Shown piece after piece: positions 8,486 through 17,395 of a stretch of 64,000 nucleotides of DNA. The translations under genes were made by a program, and so were the position numbers. This DNA is from JAVKLU01 sp031538895 (GTDB lineage Bacteria > Pseudomonadota > Gammaproteobacteria > Burkholderiales > Burkholderiaceae), in contig JAVKLU010000083.1 of NCBI GenBank assembly GCA_031538895.1, forward strand, positions 38,295 through 102,294. Direction: 5' to 3'. Under the pieces are notes generated by a model, which did no database searches, had not been told where the DNA came from, and worked only from the letters and a program-made list of their open reading frames with translations. Position 1 is the first letter of the stretch; each line of letters starts with the position of its first letter.

Positions 8486-9085
8486 ATGATTGCCCCATCT
8501 TCTGACTCTTCTGCCCAATCATTAGCTCGCCATGCTGAGCTGATTTTTACCAAAAATTTAACGGCAGACCTGCGTGCACGCTTTGCTCAAGTGCGTTGTG
8601 TAATTTTGGATGTCGACGGAGTACTCACTGATGGCGGGATGTACTACGACGCGCAGGGTGAGGCGCTCAAACGCTTTAATGTCTTAGATGGCTTGGGCAT
8701 TAAGTTGCTGCAAAGCGTCGGCATCACTATTGCCATTATTAGCGCTCGAGATACACCGATTGTGCGCGCACGTGCCAGTGAATTAGGTATCGAAGAAGTC
8801 CAACAAGGCAGTCATCAAAAAGGAAAATCTTTTGACGCCCTTTTAGCCCGATTAAATTTAAGCGCGGCGCAATGTGCGTTTATCGGTGACGACATCATCG
8901 ATTTACCGATTCTGCAACGCGCCGGTCTCGCCTGTGCCCCAGCCACAGCACATCGTATGGTCATTGATCAGGTTCACTACCTCACACAAGCACCAGGAGG
9001 TAATGGTGCAATTCGCGAAATATGCGATACGATACTGGCGGTACAAGGTCATTGGTCAACGGTGTTAAAACCTTACCAGCCCTGA
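8486..9085 (+). CDS. kdsC: 3-deoxy-D-manno-octulosonate 8-phosphate phosphatase KdsC
   Basis: HAD phosphatase of 199 residues that removes phosphate from KDO 8-phosphate in lipopolysaccharide inner-core synthesis. Motif I is ILDVDGVLTDG, motif II is ISAR, and motif III/IV is FIGDDIIDLPIL. It has no large cap domain, as expected for this tetrameric subfamily. It leads into lptC-A-B, so LPS sugar synthesis and LPS transport are linked. The isomerase kdsD, usually just upstream, is at 45093 instead. Confidence 0.93.
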   Translation: MIAPSSDSSAQSLARHAELIFTKNLTADLRARFAQVRCVILDVDGVLTDGGMYYDAQGEALKRFNVLDGLGIKLLQSVGITIAIISARDTPIVRARASELGIEEVQQGSHQKGKSFDALLARLNLSAAQCAFIGDDIIDLPILQRAGLACAPATAHRMVIDQVHYLTQAPGGNGAIREICDTILAVQGHWSTVLKPYQP

Positions 9086-9167
9086 TTTTTTACCGCTTGC
9101 CTGACCAGTTTTTCCGATATTGTGATTCAGGAAGTGACTCAAATCATCCTCTAGCGACTCATTGCTC

Positions 9168-9776
9168 ATGAATTTTCGTAGCATATTTTTGTTAATTGCC
9201 TTAATCCTAGGGGCTATGGGTAGCAGCATTTTGATGTTTTGGAACGACCATATCGCACAATCATCACTCAAAATCCAATCTGTGAACAAACAGCAATTTG
9301 AAGCAAAAGATGTAAAAGCCCTGCGTTTTACCGCTGCGGGAACCTTACAATACAGCTTGCAAGGACAGTCAATTCAAGGTGATAGTGGTAATCACACCAT
9401 CACGATTCAAACCCCTATGTTGAGTTTTCTCACCACTAACCAAAACCAAGTGGTCGTTACGGCGCAGCAAGCCATTTGGAATAGACCTAACGAAGACTTA
9501 ATTTTTACCGGTAGCGTGGACATGCGACAAACCAATCTACGCGCTTCGCCACCGCCCAACATTAATATCACCACAAGCACCGCATCAAAACCAACCCATC
9601 TGAAGACCGAGGTTTTACAATGGAACGCGCGTGAGCAAAAAGTCTGGTTACCCAGTCCCATGAGTTTAGAGCAAGACTATGTCAAACTCGATGCGGGAAT
9701 GATGACGGCAGATCAAACGCTCTCGGTTGTTGAACTTAAAAACAAGGTCAAAATTTTGTGGCAATCAAAACCCTAA
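9168..9776 (+). CDS. lptC: LPS export protein LptC
   Basis: Bitopic inner-membrane protein (202 residues) that links the LptBFG transporter to the periplasmic LptA bridge. There is one N-terminal membrane helix (residues 5-24), then a beta-jellyroll domain recognisable by FEAKDVKALRFTAAGTLQYS and the repeating strand pattern. The frame opens at TTG 9162, but ATG 9168 is the likelier start. The stop codon lies in a 10-bp inverted repeat (tcaaaaccct 9765-9774, agggttttga 9782-9791) that may act as a weak terminator. Confidence 0.88.
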   Translation: MNFRSIFLLIALILGAMGSSILMFWNDHIAQSSLKIQSVNKQQFEAKDVKALRFTAAGTLQYSLQGQSIQGDSGNHTITIQTPMLSFLTTNQNQVVVTAQQAIWNRPNEDLIFTGSVDMRQTNLRASPPPNINITTSTASKPTHLKTEVLQWNAREQKVWLPSPMSLEQDYVKLDAGMMTADQTLSVVELKNKVKILWQSKP

Positions 9777-9931
9777 AAAATAGGGTTTTGAAACATCTCA
9801 ATACCTGTTTTTTTGCAAGCAATGTTCTTCACGTGTCAAATCCGCATTTGAATGAACTGACAATGCGATAACTCAAGGTGTCAGTTGCTCAGCGTTTTCT
9901 AGATTTCTCTTGATTTTTTATACCCGTATTT

Positions 9932-10507
9932 ATGAGTTTTTACCAAAATCCTTTAAGCTACTATCGCGTCCGATTAGCCCTCGCTTGCGTATGCGTTTTT
10001 TTATCAGCAACGTCGCCATCCCTTACTGCGTACGCAGAATCAATTATTCCAGTTGACCCGAATAATCCAGACGCGATTTCGGTAGAAGCCAACGAAGGCC
10101 GATTTGACAATCTGAATCAAGTGTACGAACTGCGCGGGAAAGTCACGATCAAACGAGGCGGTATGTTATTTGAAGGCGAAGTCGTCTTGATTAAGCAAGA
10201 CAAAAAAGGATTTAAAAACATGGAACTCAAAGGCAGTACAAACAAGCTCGCTCACTTTCGACATGAACGTCCAGAAACCGGTGTTGTAGCAGAAGGTTTT
10301 GGACAAACCATCGAGTTTGATGGACTCACTGATGTGGTGAAATTAGTGAAAGACGCGCGCATTACGCGTTATCAAAATGCTAAGCAGACCGAAGATGTTA
10401 CCGGTGCTTTGATTACCTACAATAGCCGCACTGAGTTTTTTCACCTGAAGAATGCGGATGGCAAGAAAAATAATCGCGTTCAAATTATGATTCAACCGCG
10501 CAATTAA
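9932..10507 (+). CDS. lptA: LPS transport periplasmic protein LptA
   Basis: 191 residues with a signal peptide ending near TAYAES (residues 1-35), then an OstA-type beta-jellyroll: ISVEANEGRFDNLNQVYELR and GKVTIKRGGMLFEGE are the conserved strands. LptA oligomers carry LPS across the periplasm between LptC and LptD. It sits between lptC and lptB in the conserved order. Confidence 0.93.
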   Translation: MSFYQNPLSYYRVRLALACVCVFLSATSPSLTAYAESIIPVDPNNPDAISVEANEGRFDNLNQVYELRGKVTIKRGGMLFEGEVVLIKQDKKGFKNMELKGSTNKLAHFRHERPETGVVAEGFGQTIEFDGLTDVVKLVKDARITRYQNAKQTEDVTGALITYNSRTEFFHLKNADGKKNNRVQIMIQPRN

Positions 10508-10537
10508 ACGCATCACTTTTAATCACCACATCACTTT

Positions 10538-11275
10538 ATGAGTCAACTGGTCGCACGCCACTTAGCCAAACGCTATGGCAAAAAACAGGCGGTTCAGGAT
10601 ATTTCGCTCGCCGTCGAATCTGGACAAATAGTTGGTCTTCTAGGCCCGAACGGAGCCGGCAAGACGACGTCTTTTTATATGATTGTTGGCATGGTTCGCG
10701 CTGATCTCGGTGAAATCGAACTGAACGGTAAATCAATTTTAAATGCGCCAGTATTTGAACGTGCGCGTATGGGCTTGTCGTATTTGCCACAAGAAAGCTC
10801 CATTTTTCGCAATCTCACAGTCGCTGACAATATTCGTGCAATCTTGCAAATTCAACGTCGCGACAACAAAAAATTATCAGTCAACGAAATTGAAGATCGC
10901 CTTGAATTACTGCTGAACGACCTCAACATCACTCACATCCGTGACCAAATGGGCCGTGTATTGTCAGGCGGCGAACGTCGTCGTACCGAAATCGCACGCG
11001 CGCTGGCGTGCTCTCCTGCATTCATTTTGCTCGATGAGCCTTTTGCAGGTGTTGATCCGATTGCGGTGATTGATATTCAAAAAATTATTTTGTTTTTAAA
11101 ACAACGCAACATCGGCGTCCTAATCACTGATCACAATGTTCGCGAAACTTTGGATATTTGCGATCATGCCTACATTGTCAACCAAGGCAAAGTTTTAGCA
11201 CAAGGCTACACTCAAGAACTGGTCGCGAATGAAACCGTGCGTAAAGTGTATTTGGGCGAGCACTTTTCCATGTAA
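10538..11275 (+). CDS. lptB: LPS export ABC transporter ATPase LptB
   Basis: 245-residue cytoplasmic ATPase that powers LPS extraction by LptFG. Walker A GPNGAGKTT (residues 36-44), Q-loop LPQESSIF, signature LSGGERRR, Walker B FILLDEPFAGVDP and the switch histidine in ITDHNVRETL are all present and match LptB closely. In most proteobacteria rpoN comes next; here hpf follows after 125 bp. Confidence 0.96.
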   Translation: MSQLVARHLAKRYGKKQAVQDISLAVESGQIVGLLGPNGAGKTTSFYMIVGMVRADLGEIELNGKSILNAPVFERARMGLSYLPQESSIFRNLTVADNIRAILQIQRRDNKKLSVNEIEDRLELLLNDLNITHIRDQMGRVLSGGERRRTEIARALACSPAFILLDEPFAGVDPIAVIDIQKIILFLKQRNIGVLITDHNVRETLDICDHAYIVNQGKVLAQGYTQELVANETVRKVYLGEHFSM

Positions 11276-11400
11276 TCCCGAAACGATGTCTGTATGCGCC
11301 CTGTTTCGTTGAATACATTTTTCGCGATAATTCGCCGTAGTTATTTATGCTCTATTGAAACAAATGTCATTCAATAAACTCTTAATTTTGGGTAAAGATT

Positions 11401-11724
11401 ATGAAATTGAGTATTACGGGTCATCATATTGAAGTCACTCCTGCCATCAATGAACATGTTCACATAAAGATGCGGCGCCCTGAAACCCATTTCACGGGGA
11501 CTATCGAAGCCCACGTTGTACTAACGCATTTGGCCAGTAAAGCCAAGGAAGAGCGCAATGTGGCTGAAGTCAATGTATTAGTCCAAGGCAAGGCTTTACA
11601 CGCTTCGGCAACGCATGGCGATATGTACAGCGCGATTGATGAGATGGTCAATAAAATCAGCACGCAATTGGACAAATACAAAGCACAAAAGAAATTTGGC
11701 CACTCGGTTCCACATATTCAGTAA
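11401..11724 (+). CDS. hpf: Ribosome hibernation promoting factor (short HPF)
   Basis: 107-residue protein of the HPF/YfiA fold (MKLSITGHHIEVTPAINEHV). It binds the 30S decoding centre in stationary phase and promotes 100S dimers. The C-terminal dimerisation domain of long HPF is absent, so this is the short form. It normally follows rpoN. Confidence 0.93.
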   Translation: MKLSITGHHIEVTPAINEHVHIKMRRPETHFTGTIEAHVVLTHLASKAKEERNVAEVNVLVQGKALHASATHGDMYSAIDEMVNKISTQLDKYKAQKKFGHSVPHIQ

Positions 11725-11748
11725 CTCCGCTTTTCTGACAACCACGAC

Positions 11749-12543
11749 ATGTCTGTTCCGATTCTAACTTTAGAACACATCCAATTTGCGTACCAGGAAC
11801 GCGCGATCTTGCACGACATCTCGATACAGTTTCAAAAAGGACAAGTGGTCGCAATCATGGGTGGATCGGGTTCTGGAAAAACGACTATCTTGCGCATTAT
11901 TGCGGGCCTCATCAAAGCGGCCAAAGGCCAACTCGCATGGAATGGCAGTAGTGAAATTTGGCACAATGACGTCGCCTTGTATGCCTGGCGCAAAGAAGTC
12001 GGGATGCTATTTCAACAAGGCGCCCTACTGACTGATATCAGCGTTTTTGAAAACATTGCTTTTCCTTTACGCGAGCTCACCCATTTACCCGAATCAATTA
12101 TTCGCGACATCGTTTTGATGAAATTAGAAGCCGTGGGATTGCGTGGCGCGCACCAACTGATGCCCTCAGCACTATCTGGTGGAATGGCCCGTCGAGTCGC
12201 CCTCGCGCGCGCGATCGTGATGGACCCTTTGTTAATCATGTACGACGAACCTTTTGCAGGACTTGATCCAATTTCTATGGGTGTCATCGCGAATTTAATT
12301 CGCCGCTTAAACGACGCACTCGGCGCGACATCTTTGCTGGTGTCACATGACGTCGATGAGTCTTTTGCAATTGCTGACTTTGTCTATTTTGTCTCGCAAG
12401 GTCGGATCGTCGCGCAAGGAACGCCCGCGCAATTGCGCCAAAGCACGCATCCCTATGTGCAACAATTTATTGAGGCAAAAGCCGATGGCCCCGTCCCATT
12501 TCACTATCCAAGCTGCGATATTCAAAAGGATTTTTCCCTATGA
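11749..12543 (+). CDS. mlaF: Phospholipid transport ATPase MlaF
   Basis: 264-residue ATPase of the MlaFEDB complex, which maintains outer-membrane lipid asymmetry. Walker A GGSGSGKTT (residues 36-44), signature LSGGMARRVALARA, Walker B LIMYDEPFAGLDP, switch histidine in LVSHDVDES. The LSGGM signature and the MYDEPF Walker B are typical of Mla ATPases. It overlaps mlaE by four bases (ATGA). Confidence 0.96.
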   Translation: MSVPILTLEHIQFAYQERAILHDISIQFQKGQVVAIMGGSGSGKTTILRIIAGLIKAAKGQLAWNGSSEIWHNDVALYAWRKEVGMLFQQGALLTDISVFENIAFPLRELTHLPESIIRDIVLMKLEAVGLRGAHQLMPSALSGGMARRVALARAIVMDPLLIMYDEPFAGLDPISMGVIANLIRRLNDALGATSLLVSHDVDESFAIADFVYFVSQGRIVAQGTPAQLRQSTHPYVQQFIEAKADGPVPFHYPSCDIQKDFSL

Positions 12544-13325
12544 ATAAACTGATCAAAGGAATACAAAGCATCGGCGCAGTGAGTGAAGAAATCATCAATT
12601 CTCTGGGCGATTTTTTTATTTTTAGCGGGCGTTTATCAATTGCCACCGTCCGCAATCTCAAACGATTTAGCCTGGTCATTCAGCAACTGCATTTCATTGG
12701 CAATTATTCGCTATTGATTATTGCGGTGTCGGGCCTGTTTGTCGGCTTTGTCTTAAGTTTGCAAGGCTATTACATTTTGAGCAAATACGGTTCAGAACAA
12801 GCGCTGGGCGTAATGGTGGCCTTGTCTTTAATGCGTGAACTGGGCCCAGTTGTCACCGCCTTGTTATTTGCCGGCCGTGCGGGGACCTCGCTCACCGCAG
12901 AAATCGGTTTGATGAAAGCGTCTGAACAACTAATGGCGATAGAAATGATGGCGGTACGCCCGATCAACCGCATACTGGCGCCGCGTTTTGCGGCGGGCGT
13001 GATTGCCATGCCATTCTTGGCGGCCATTTTTAGTGTATTGGGTGTAATCGGCGGCTATATCGTTGGAGTGCTTTGGTTGGGCGTTGATCAGGGCGCGTTT
13101 TGGTCGCAAATGCAAGGCGCCGTCAATCCGATTGACGATGTTTTAAATGGGATTATCAAAAGTATCGTGTTTGGTATTACCGTCACCTTAATTGCGTTAC
13201 ACCAAGGCTATACCGCGCAACCCACACCAGAAGGCGTTTCGCATGCGACAACTCGAACAGTCGTGCTGTCATCCTTGAGCATCTTGGGATTGGATTTTGT
13301 CCTCACCGCTCTAATGTTTAAATAA
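12540..13325 (+). CDS. mlaE: Phospholipid transport permease MlaE
   Basis: 261-residue permease of the MlaFEDB complex with about five membrane helices. The conserved block ALSLMRELGPVVTALLFAGR and the following GTSLTAEIGLMKASEQL are MlaE/TrbL hallmarks and couple to MlaF. Its stop lies in a 16-bp tandem duplication. Confidence 0.96.
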   Translation: MNKLIKGIQSIGAVSEEIINSLGDFFIFSGRLSIATVRNLKRFSLVIQQLHFIGNYSLLIIAVSGLFVGFVLSLQGYYILSKYGSEQALGVMVALSLMRELGPVVTALLFAGRAGTSLTAEIGLMKASEQLMAIEMMAVRPINRILAPRFAAGVIAMPFLAAIFSVLGVIGGYIVGVLWLGVDQGAFWSQMQGAVNPIDDVLNGIIKSIVFGITVTLIALHQGYTAQPTPEGVSHATTRTVVLSSLSILGLDFVLTALMFK

Positions 13326-13361
13326 CCCATCGTTTAAATAACCCGTCGTTTAAATAATCAC
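13316..13361. repeat. 16-bp tandem repeat (nearly three copies) at the mlaE stop
   Basis: Unit gtttaaataacccatc repeated at 13316, 13332 and 13348 with period 16. Each copy carries TAA; the first is the mlaE stop at 13323-13325. Confidence 0.85.
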
Positions 13362-13428
13362 CTGTTAAATTCATTACGCAAATAACTTTGTCGATACACT
13401 TATTTTGTTGATTTAGGAAGCACATATT

Positions 13429-13920
13429 ATGAAAAATGCACTTCACTTTTGGGTTGGTCTCTTTGTCTTATTAGGTGGGCTGGCCATCTGTTTTTTAGTT
13501 TTTCAAACCAGTAGCGCTAAGTGGTCGGGCAACCCATCTAGTTATCAACTGACGGCCTATTTTGATAACGTCGGCGGATTAAAAAAACGCTCACCGGTCA
13601 AAAGCTCTGGCGTAGTCGTTGGACGTGTTAGCGAGATTAGCTTTGATCCAAAACGCTATCGCGCTAAAGTGGTCATGGATATTGATGGGCTGTATCAATT
13701 TCCCAAAGACAGCTCACTCAAAATTTTGACTTCGGGTTTATTGGGCGAACAGTTTTTAGGATTAGAGGCCGGTGGCGACGATCAATTATTAAATACGGGT
13801 AACGAAATCAAACTGACGCAATCGGCCGTGGTTCTGGAAAATCTGATCAGTCAATTTTTATATAACAAGGCGCAAGATACGCCGGCCAATTCAAATGGCG
13901 CCAGCAGTATCTCTAAATAA
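13429..13920 (+). CDS. mlaD: Phospholipid transport substrate-binding protein MlaD
   Basis: 163-residue MCE-domain protein anchored by one N-terminal helix (residues 6-25). The MCE domain is recognisable in YFDNVGGLKKRSPVKSSGVV and the following GRVSEISFD. MlaD forms a hexameric ring that receives lipid from MlaC. The ribosome binding site is AGGAAGC ahead of the ATG. Confidence 0.95.
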   Translation: MKNALHFWVGLFVLLGGLAICFLVFQTSSAKWSGNPSSYQLTAYFDNVGGLKKRSPVKSSGVVVGRVSEISFDPKRYRAKVVMDIDGLYQFPKDSSLKILTSGLLGEQFLGLEAGGDDQLLNTGNEIKLTQSAVVLENLISQFLYNKAQDTPANSNGASSISK

Positions 13921-13937
13921 CGCTGCGCCTCTTCCTA

Positions 13938-14645
13938 ATGACTATGATTGTTCACCTGCGCCACATAATCTTGCTGCTGTGCACAACTTATCTTGCCGCC
14001 TGCACCACGGTTGCGCCGCAAGATGTTTCGCCACAAGACCCGTGGCAAAGCTGGAACCGTTCAGTATTTAACTTTAACGACGGCGCGGACAAATATGTTT
14101 TAAAACCGGTCGCCACAACGTATAAAGATTACGTGCCCAGCCCTGTGCGCAAAGGGATCAAAAACTTTTTTAGCAATGTCGGCGACCTGTGGGCGGCGGT
14201 GAATAACATTTTGCAAGGTGAAGTCAGGAATGGCCTGCAAAATACCAGTCGGTTTATTTTTAACTCAACCGTCGGTTTGTTTGGCATACTGGATTTGGCT
14301 ACGCCAATTGGACTACCCAAAATACCGGCCGATTTTGGGCAAACACTAGGACGTTGGGGGATCGGCGCTGGACCGTATGTCGTTTTACCTTTTCTAGGTC
14401 CCTCAACATTGCGCGACAGCGCGGCCTTAACAGTAGACTGGAACGGTAGTTTATGGAACCACTACGCCACAGGCAATGAAAAATTGATCGGCACTGCTGT
14501 GAACCTCGTCAATACCCGAGCCAATTTACTGAATTCAACCAATTTTATTGATGATGCGCAGTTTGACAAATATTCATCTTTTCGTACGATATATTTGCAA
14601 CGTCGCCAAGATATGGTCAAGCCTGACGACGATTTTGAAAAATAG
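13938..14645 (+). CDS. mlaA: Outer-membrane lipoprotein MlaA (VacJ)
   Basis: 235-residue lipoprotein with lipobox LAAC around residue 21. MlaA sits in the outer membrane with a porin and removes mislocalised phospholipid for MlaC. The family core is clear: DPWQSWNRSVFNFND, RNGLQNTSRFIFNSTVGLFG, DFGQTLGRWGIGAGPYVVLP. Encoding mlaA inside the mla operon is a betaproteobacterial habit. The stop lies in a 14-bp duplication (14631-14658, unit gattttgaaaaata). Confidence 0.95.
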   Translation: MTMIVHLRHIILLLCTTYLAACTTVAPQDVSPQDPWQSWNRSVFNFNDGADKYVLKPVATTYKDYVPSPVRKGIKNFFSNVGDLWAAVNNILQGEVRNGLQNTSRFIFNSTVGLFGILDLATPIGLPKIPADFGQTLGRWGIGAGPYVVLPFLGPSTLRDSAALTVDWNGSLWNHYATGNEKLIGTAVNLVNTRANLLNSTNFIDDAQFDKYSSFRTIYLQRRQDMVKPDDDFEK

Positions 14646-14658
14646 ATTTTGAAAAATT
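14631..14658. repeat. 14-bp tandem duplication at the mlaA stop
   Basis: gattttgaaaaata at 14631 and again at 14645. The mlaA stop TAG (14643-14645) spans the junction of the two copies. Confidence 0.85.
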
Positions 14659-14701
14659 ATTCAGCGATAAAACCCGTCACTATTTTTAACGAGGATTAAC
14701 C

Positions 14702-15343
14702 ATGACATTTCAACATGTAATCAAACGTTTTTCTATCACCACTGCACTGAGTTGCACCTTATTCACGAACATGGCATCGGCCGCAGTTGAGGCGCCCGAC
14801 GTGTTTATTAAACGCATCATTGCAAGCGTATTGAAGGATATTGAAACCACTAAAATCAAATCTGGGGACCTTGTCGCATTAAATAATTTGGTTGATCAAA
14901 AAATCATTCCCAACCTTGATTTTGCACGAATGACTCAACTCACCGTGGGGAAATACTGGCGTGAGGCAACACCTGAACAACGTAATGCGTTAATGAAGGA
15001 GTTCAAAATTTTGTTGACCTCGACTTACGCAAGTGCATTGAATCAAGTCAAAACTGTCAAAGTGCGCTACCGTCCGACCCGCTATGTCGAAGGCGATACC
15101 GAATCGGAAGTCCGCTCCAGCATCAGCGCCGCCGGTGCAGAACCAGTGGAAGTGAGCTATCGCTTATCTCGTGAAAATGATTCATGGAAAGTGTATGACC
15201 TGAACATCGCAGGTTTGTGGTTGCTGCAAAACTACAAAACCAGTTTTGAGCGTGAAATTGGCCAAGGTGGTATTGATCAGCTAATCAATAACTTGAGTAA
15301 AAAAAATAAAGAATTGGCCGCCCGTCACAACAATCAAAAATAA
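14702..15343 (+). CDS. mlaC: Periplasmic phospholipid shuttle MlaC
   Basis: 213 residues with a signal peptide (ending near ASAAVEA, about residue 28) and the Ttg2/MlaC fold (NLDFARMTQLTVGKYWREAT, YDLNIAGLWLLQNYKTSFE). It carries phospholipid between MlaA and MlaFEDB. GAGG lies a few bases upstream of the ATG. The end (15332-15354) has a 10-bp tandem duplication aatcaaaaat that includes the TAA stop. Confidence 0.94.
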   Translation: MTFQHVIKRFSITTALSCTLFTNMASAAVEAPDVFIKRIIASVLKDIETTKIKSGDLVALNNLVDQKIIPNLDFARMTQLTVGKYWREATPEQRNALMKEFKILLTSTYASALNQVKTVKVRYRPTRYVEGDTESEVRSSISAAGAEPVEVSYRLSRENDSWKVYDLNIAGLWLLQNYKTSFEREIGQGGIDQLINNLSKKNKELAARHNNQK

Positions 15344-15406
15344 TCAAAAATAATTTTGATCCGCAATCGAACCCAGGTTTTGATTGCGGATAAAACCATT
15401 CATCCT

Positions 15407-15703
15407 ATGACCCTGTTTGTCTATCGCGTGACCGAGGTACCTACAACCCTCACTATTGAGCCTTTGATTGCGCAAACCCTAGCCGCGATCAAAGACAGCA
15501 AGGCGCTCCAAGTGAGTATTGATGTGGGGCATTTTGCCAATCAAGGTCGCGCTGACTCTTTAATGATTGCCTACTTGTTGGCGTGTGCTCGCGAACATAA
15601 GAATATTCAATTTAGCGCATTACCCGCTGCCCTACGCTCGCTCTTACAGCTATATGCCTTGGAATCGGTTTTGTCTATTGTCGAAAGTCCTGCAATCGCT
15701 TAG
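15407..15703 (+). CDS. mlaB: STAS-domain protein MlaB
   Basis: 98-residue STAS-fold cytosolic subunit of MlaFEDB that supports MlaF assembly. The sequence is diverged but keeps the pattern: a beta strand (LQVSIDVG), the helix-capping segment RADSLMIAYLLACAREH where other MlaB proteins have V-D-S-A-G-L, and the closing helix. An in-frame TTG at 15356 exists; the ATG at 15407 gives the family length. It is the last gene of the mla operon. Confidence 0.8.
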   Translation: MTLFVYRVTEVPTTLTIEPLIAQTLAAIKDSKALQVSIDVGHFANQGRADSLMIAYLLACAREHKNIQFSALPAALRSLLQLYALESVLSIVESPAIA

Positions 15704-15821
15704 AATTACGGGCTTTGGTGTCGACAGCGCATGCTGTTTTCCAAAAGACTAAAAAAGCTAAAAAAATTAGTAAACGCATCAACAAAGGTTCACAGTAGCG
15801 TATGGACCCCGTAGTGAAATT

Positions 15822-15914
15822 GGAGACGTGGCCGAGAGGTCGAAGGCACTCCCCTGCTAAGGGAGCATGCGGCTAAAAACTGCATCGAGGGTTCGAATCC
15901 CTCCGTCTCCGCCA
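15822..15914 (+). tRNA. tRNA-Ser (anticodon GCT)
   Basis: Long variable arm tRNA with acceptor stem ggagacg/cgtctcc, anticodon stem ctccc/gggag around the loop with GCT, T-arm gggttcgaatccc, and encoded CCA at 15912-15914. It reads the serine codons AGC and AGU. The accessory island begins right after it. Confidence 0.95.
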
Positions 15915-15958
15915 GTAATTTGCGCAATGGCTTACAAAAAAACAAAAGAGCCGACGCT

Positions 15959-16016
15959 AAGCGGGCCGTGCACAAAGAGGCGGTAGTACAGCAACCGCAG
16001 CGCCCCATGAACTCCC
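15959..16016. repeat. Imperfect direct repeat, copy 1
   Basis: Starts aagcgggccgtgcacaaag and continues aggcggtagtacagc to aactccc. It is about 80% identical to 16314-16366. The two copies bracket the hupE-like remnant. Both are more GC-rich than the surroundings, suggesting imported DNA. Confidence 0.65.
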
Positions 16017-16063
16017 CCTACTTCACCGCCCCACTTGAATTTCAAAAATAGACCAAGGTGAAT

Positions 16064-16315
16064 TTAAAAACCGCGTACTACACGTTCGATGAACCAAAAA
16101 GTACCGGCCATCATGCCCACCACCGAACCATAATGCGACGCTTGAAGCAGGCCCTTAGACCCAACTGATCGCTTCAGAAGCAGTGCAAACAAGCTCGCCA
16201 AAACCGCGACGCTGATCTGGGCCAACTCAATGCCAAAATTGAATCCGGCAAGCGCGAAAATAAATGGGCTGCTACCCGTTGGCCACTGCGTCAAGCCACT
16301 CAGCGCACCCGCCAA
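16064..16315 (-). pseudogene. C-terminal remnant of a HupE/UreJ-type membrane protein
   Basis: The open stretch encodes about 83 residues with FALAGFNFGIELAQISVAVL, a recognisable C-terminal helix of the HupE/UreJ_2 family (usually nickel or cobalt related membrane proteins). The N-terminal two thirds are missing and the only possible start is a TTG. Codon and base composition are richer in GC than the neighbouring chromosome. I treat it as a decayed fragment stranded in the island. Confidence 0.55.
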
Positions 16316-16366
16316 GCGGGCCTTGCGAAAAGAGGCGGTAGTACCACAGCCGCCACGAACTCCCTG
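16314..16366. repeat. Imperfect direct repeat, copy 2
   Basis: Starts aagcgggccttgcgaaaaga and continues ggcggtagtaccacagccgc to aactccc; partner of 15959-16016. It lies at the left edge of the AT-rich restriction-modification segment. Confidence 0.65.
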
Positions 16367-16406
16367 CGGTAATCCCTCACCAAATGATGCGCTGACGTTT
16401 CAAAAC

Positions 16407-17372
16407 CTAGACAGAGAAATCCATAAAATAAGTTTCATCATCAATTTTACAAATTTTCAGGTCCGTTCTTCCGTAAGCTTGTAGGTGTCCTCTTGTGACA
16501 AATTCTCCCAATGGAACACCTAATCTTTTACGAAAATATCTGCCTAACAATGAGTTATTTTTTGTAGAATGAATAGCCTTATCACCATCCTGGGCTACGA
16601 CACAGTCAAATGATTCATTATCGTCAGTAATAAGTGTAAAGTGATTTGCTCTTGGTGGGAAAAAACCAGATTGAGAAACTGCGGAAGGTATTGGAATGTA
16701 GGCTTGATTTGGTTCGCGCCCATATCTTTGGCCCCAATTTAAACCTGATTGATTATGAGTTTCACCATCGCTGGTGCTTAATAAAGTTAATGTTCTGGAA
16801 TCTTCGGTAATTATGTCATTTAATAGCTCTTTATTTCCCGAGTTCCCAAGGGCAGGAATTTCAAAAAGCTTTTTAACAGAATTTCGTTTATAAAACTCTT
16901 CATAGAATTTGACATTATTCTCAACCTCATTTGATAGACAGCTTAAAGTGTTCATCTGTATTGATTGAAATAAATCATTGCTTGCAACTGGATCATCTTC
17001 CGCAAAGCTTTCAATTGTTCCACCAAAAAATGCATTTTGGCTATAGTTCCCTGAGCCAGTGAAAGCAACTTTTGGAATTCCATTTGCTAGCCAAATATAT
17101 GATTTGATATGAACCGCAGGTTCAGTAGTTAAATAATTGCAGTTAAATCGTGGCGAATCAGTATCTAACGCTTTAAAGCCATTGTGCCTACCTATTCCAA
17201 TACCGTCGTAAGGCACCATTCCAACAATTAGATTTATTGAAGTATTATTTTGCAACGTTGCTAAATGCTTATTGGCCATAGCAGGAGAAGCATAGCCAGA
17301 TATTATATTGAGCTGATTACAATTTTTAGACGGCTTAATTAAGATTTCATTGAAAAGGTCATTATTTATCAT
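16407..17372 (-). CDS. Type II restriction endonuclease, PLD-type (NgoFVII family)
   Basis: 321 residues. The N-terminal half is a phospholipase D-like nuclease domain with an HxK motif in VHIKSYIW (H88, K90) and the downstream GSGNYSQNAF block that completes the active site, as in NgoFVII-family enzymes. The C-terminal part (about residues 225-300, RANHFTLITDDNESFD) resembles the B3-like DNA-binding domain of BfiI-type PLD enzymes. It lies 23 bp downstream of a cytosine-5 methyltransferase on the same strand and is AT-rich like that gene. NgoFVII cuts GCSGC; the same specificity here is plausible but unproven. Such nucleases need no metal ion. Confidence 0.85.
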   Translation of the reverse strand: MINNDLFNEILIKPSKNCNQLNIISGYASPAMANKHLATLQNNTSINLIVGMVPYDGIGIGRHNGFKALDTDSPRFNCNYLTTEPAVHIKSYIWLANGIPKVAFTGSGNYSQNAFFGGTIESFAEDDPVASNDLFQSIQMNTLSCLSNEVENNVKFYEEFYKRNSVKKLFEIPALGNSGNKELLNDIITEDSRTLTLLSTSDGETHNQSGLNWGQRYGREPNQAYIPIPSAVSQSGFFPPRANHFTLITDDNESFDCVVAQDGDKAIHSTKNNSLLGRYFRKRLGVPLGEFVTRGHLQAYGRTDLKICKIDDETYFMDFSV

Positions 17373-17395
17373 TTAAATATCTCTAAATTAGTTAA

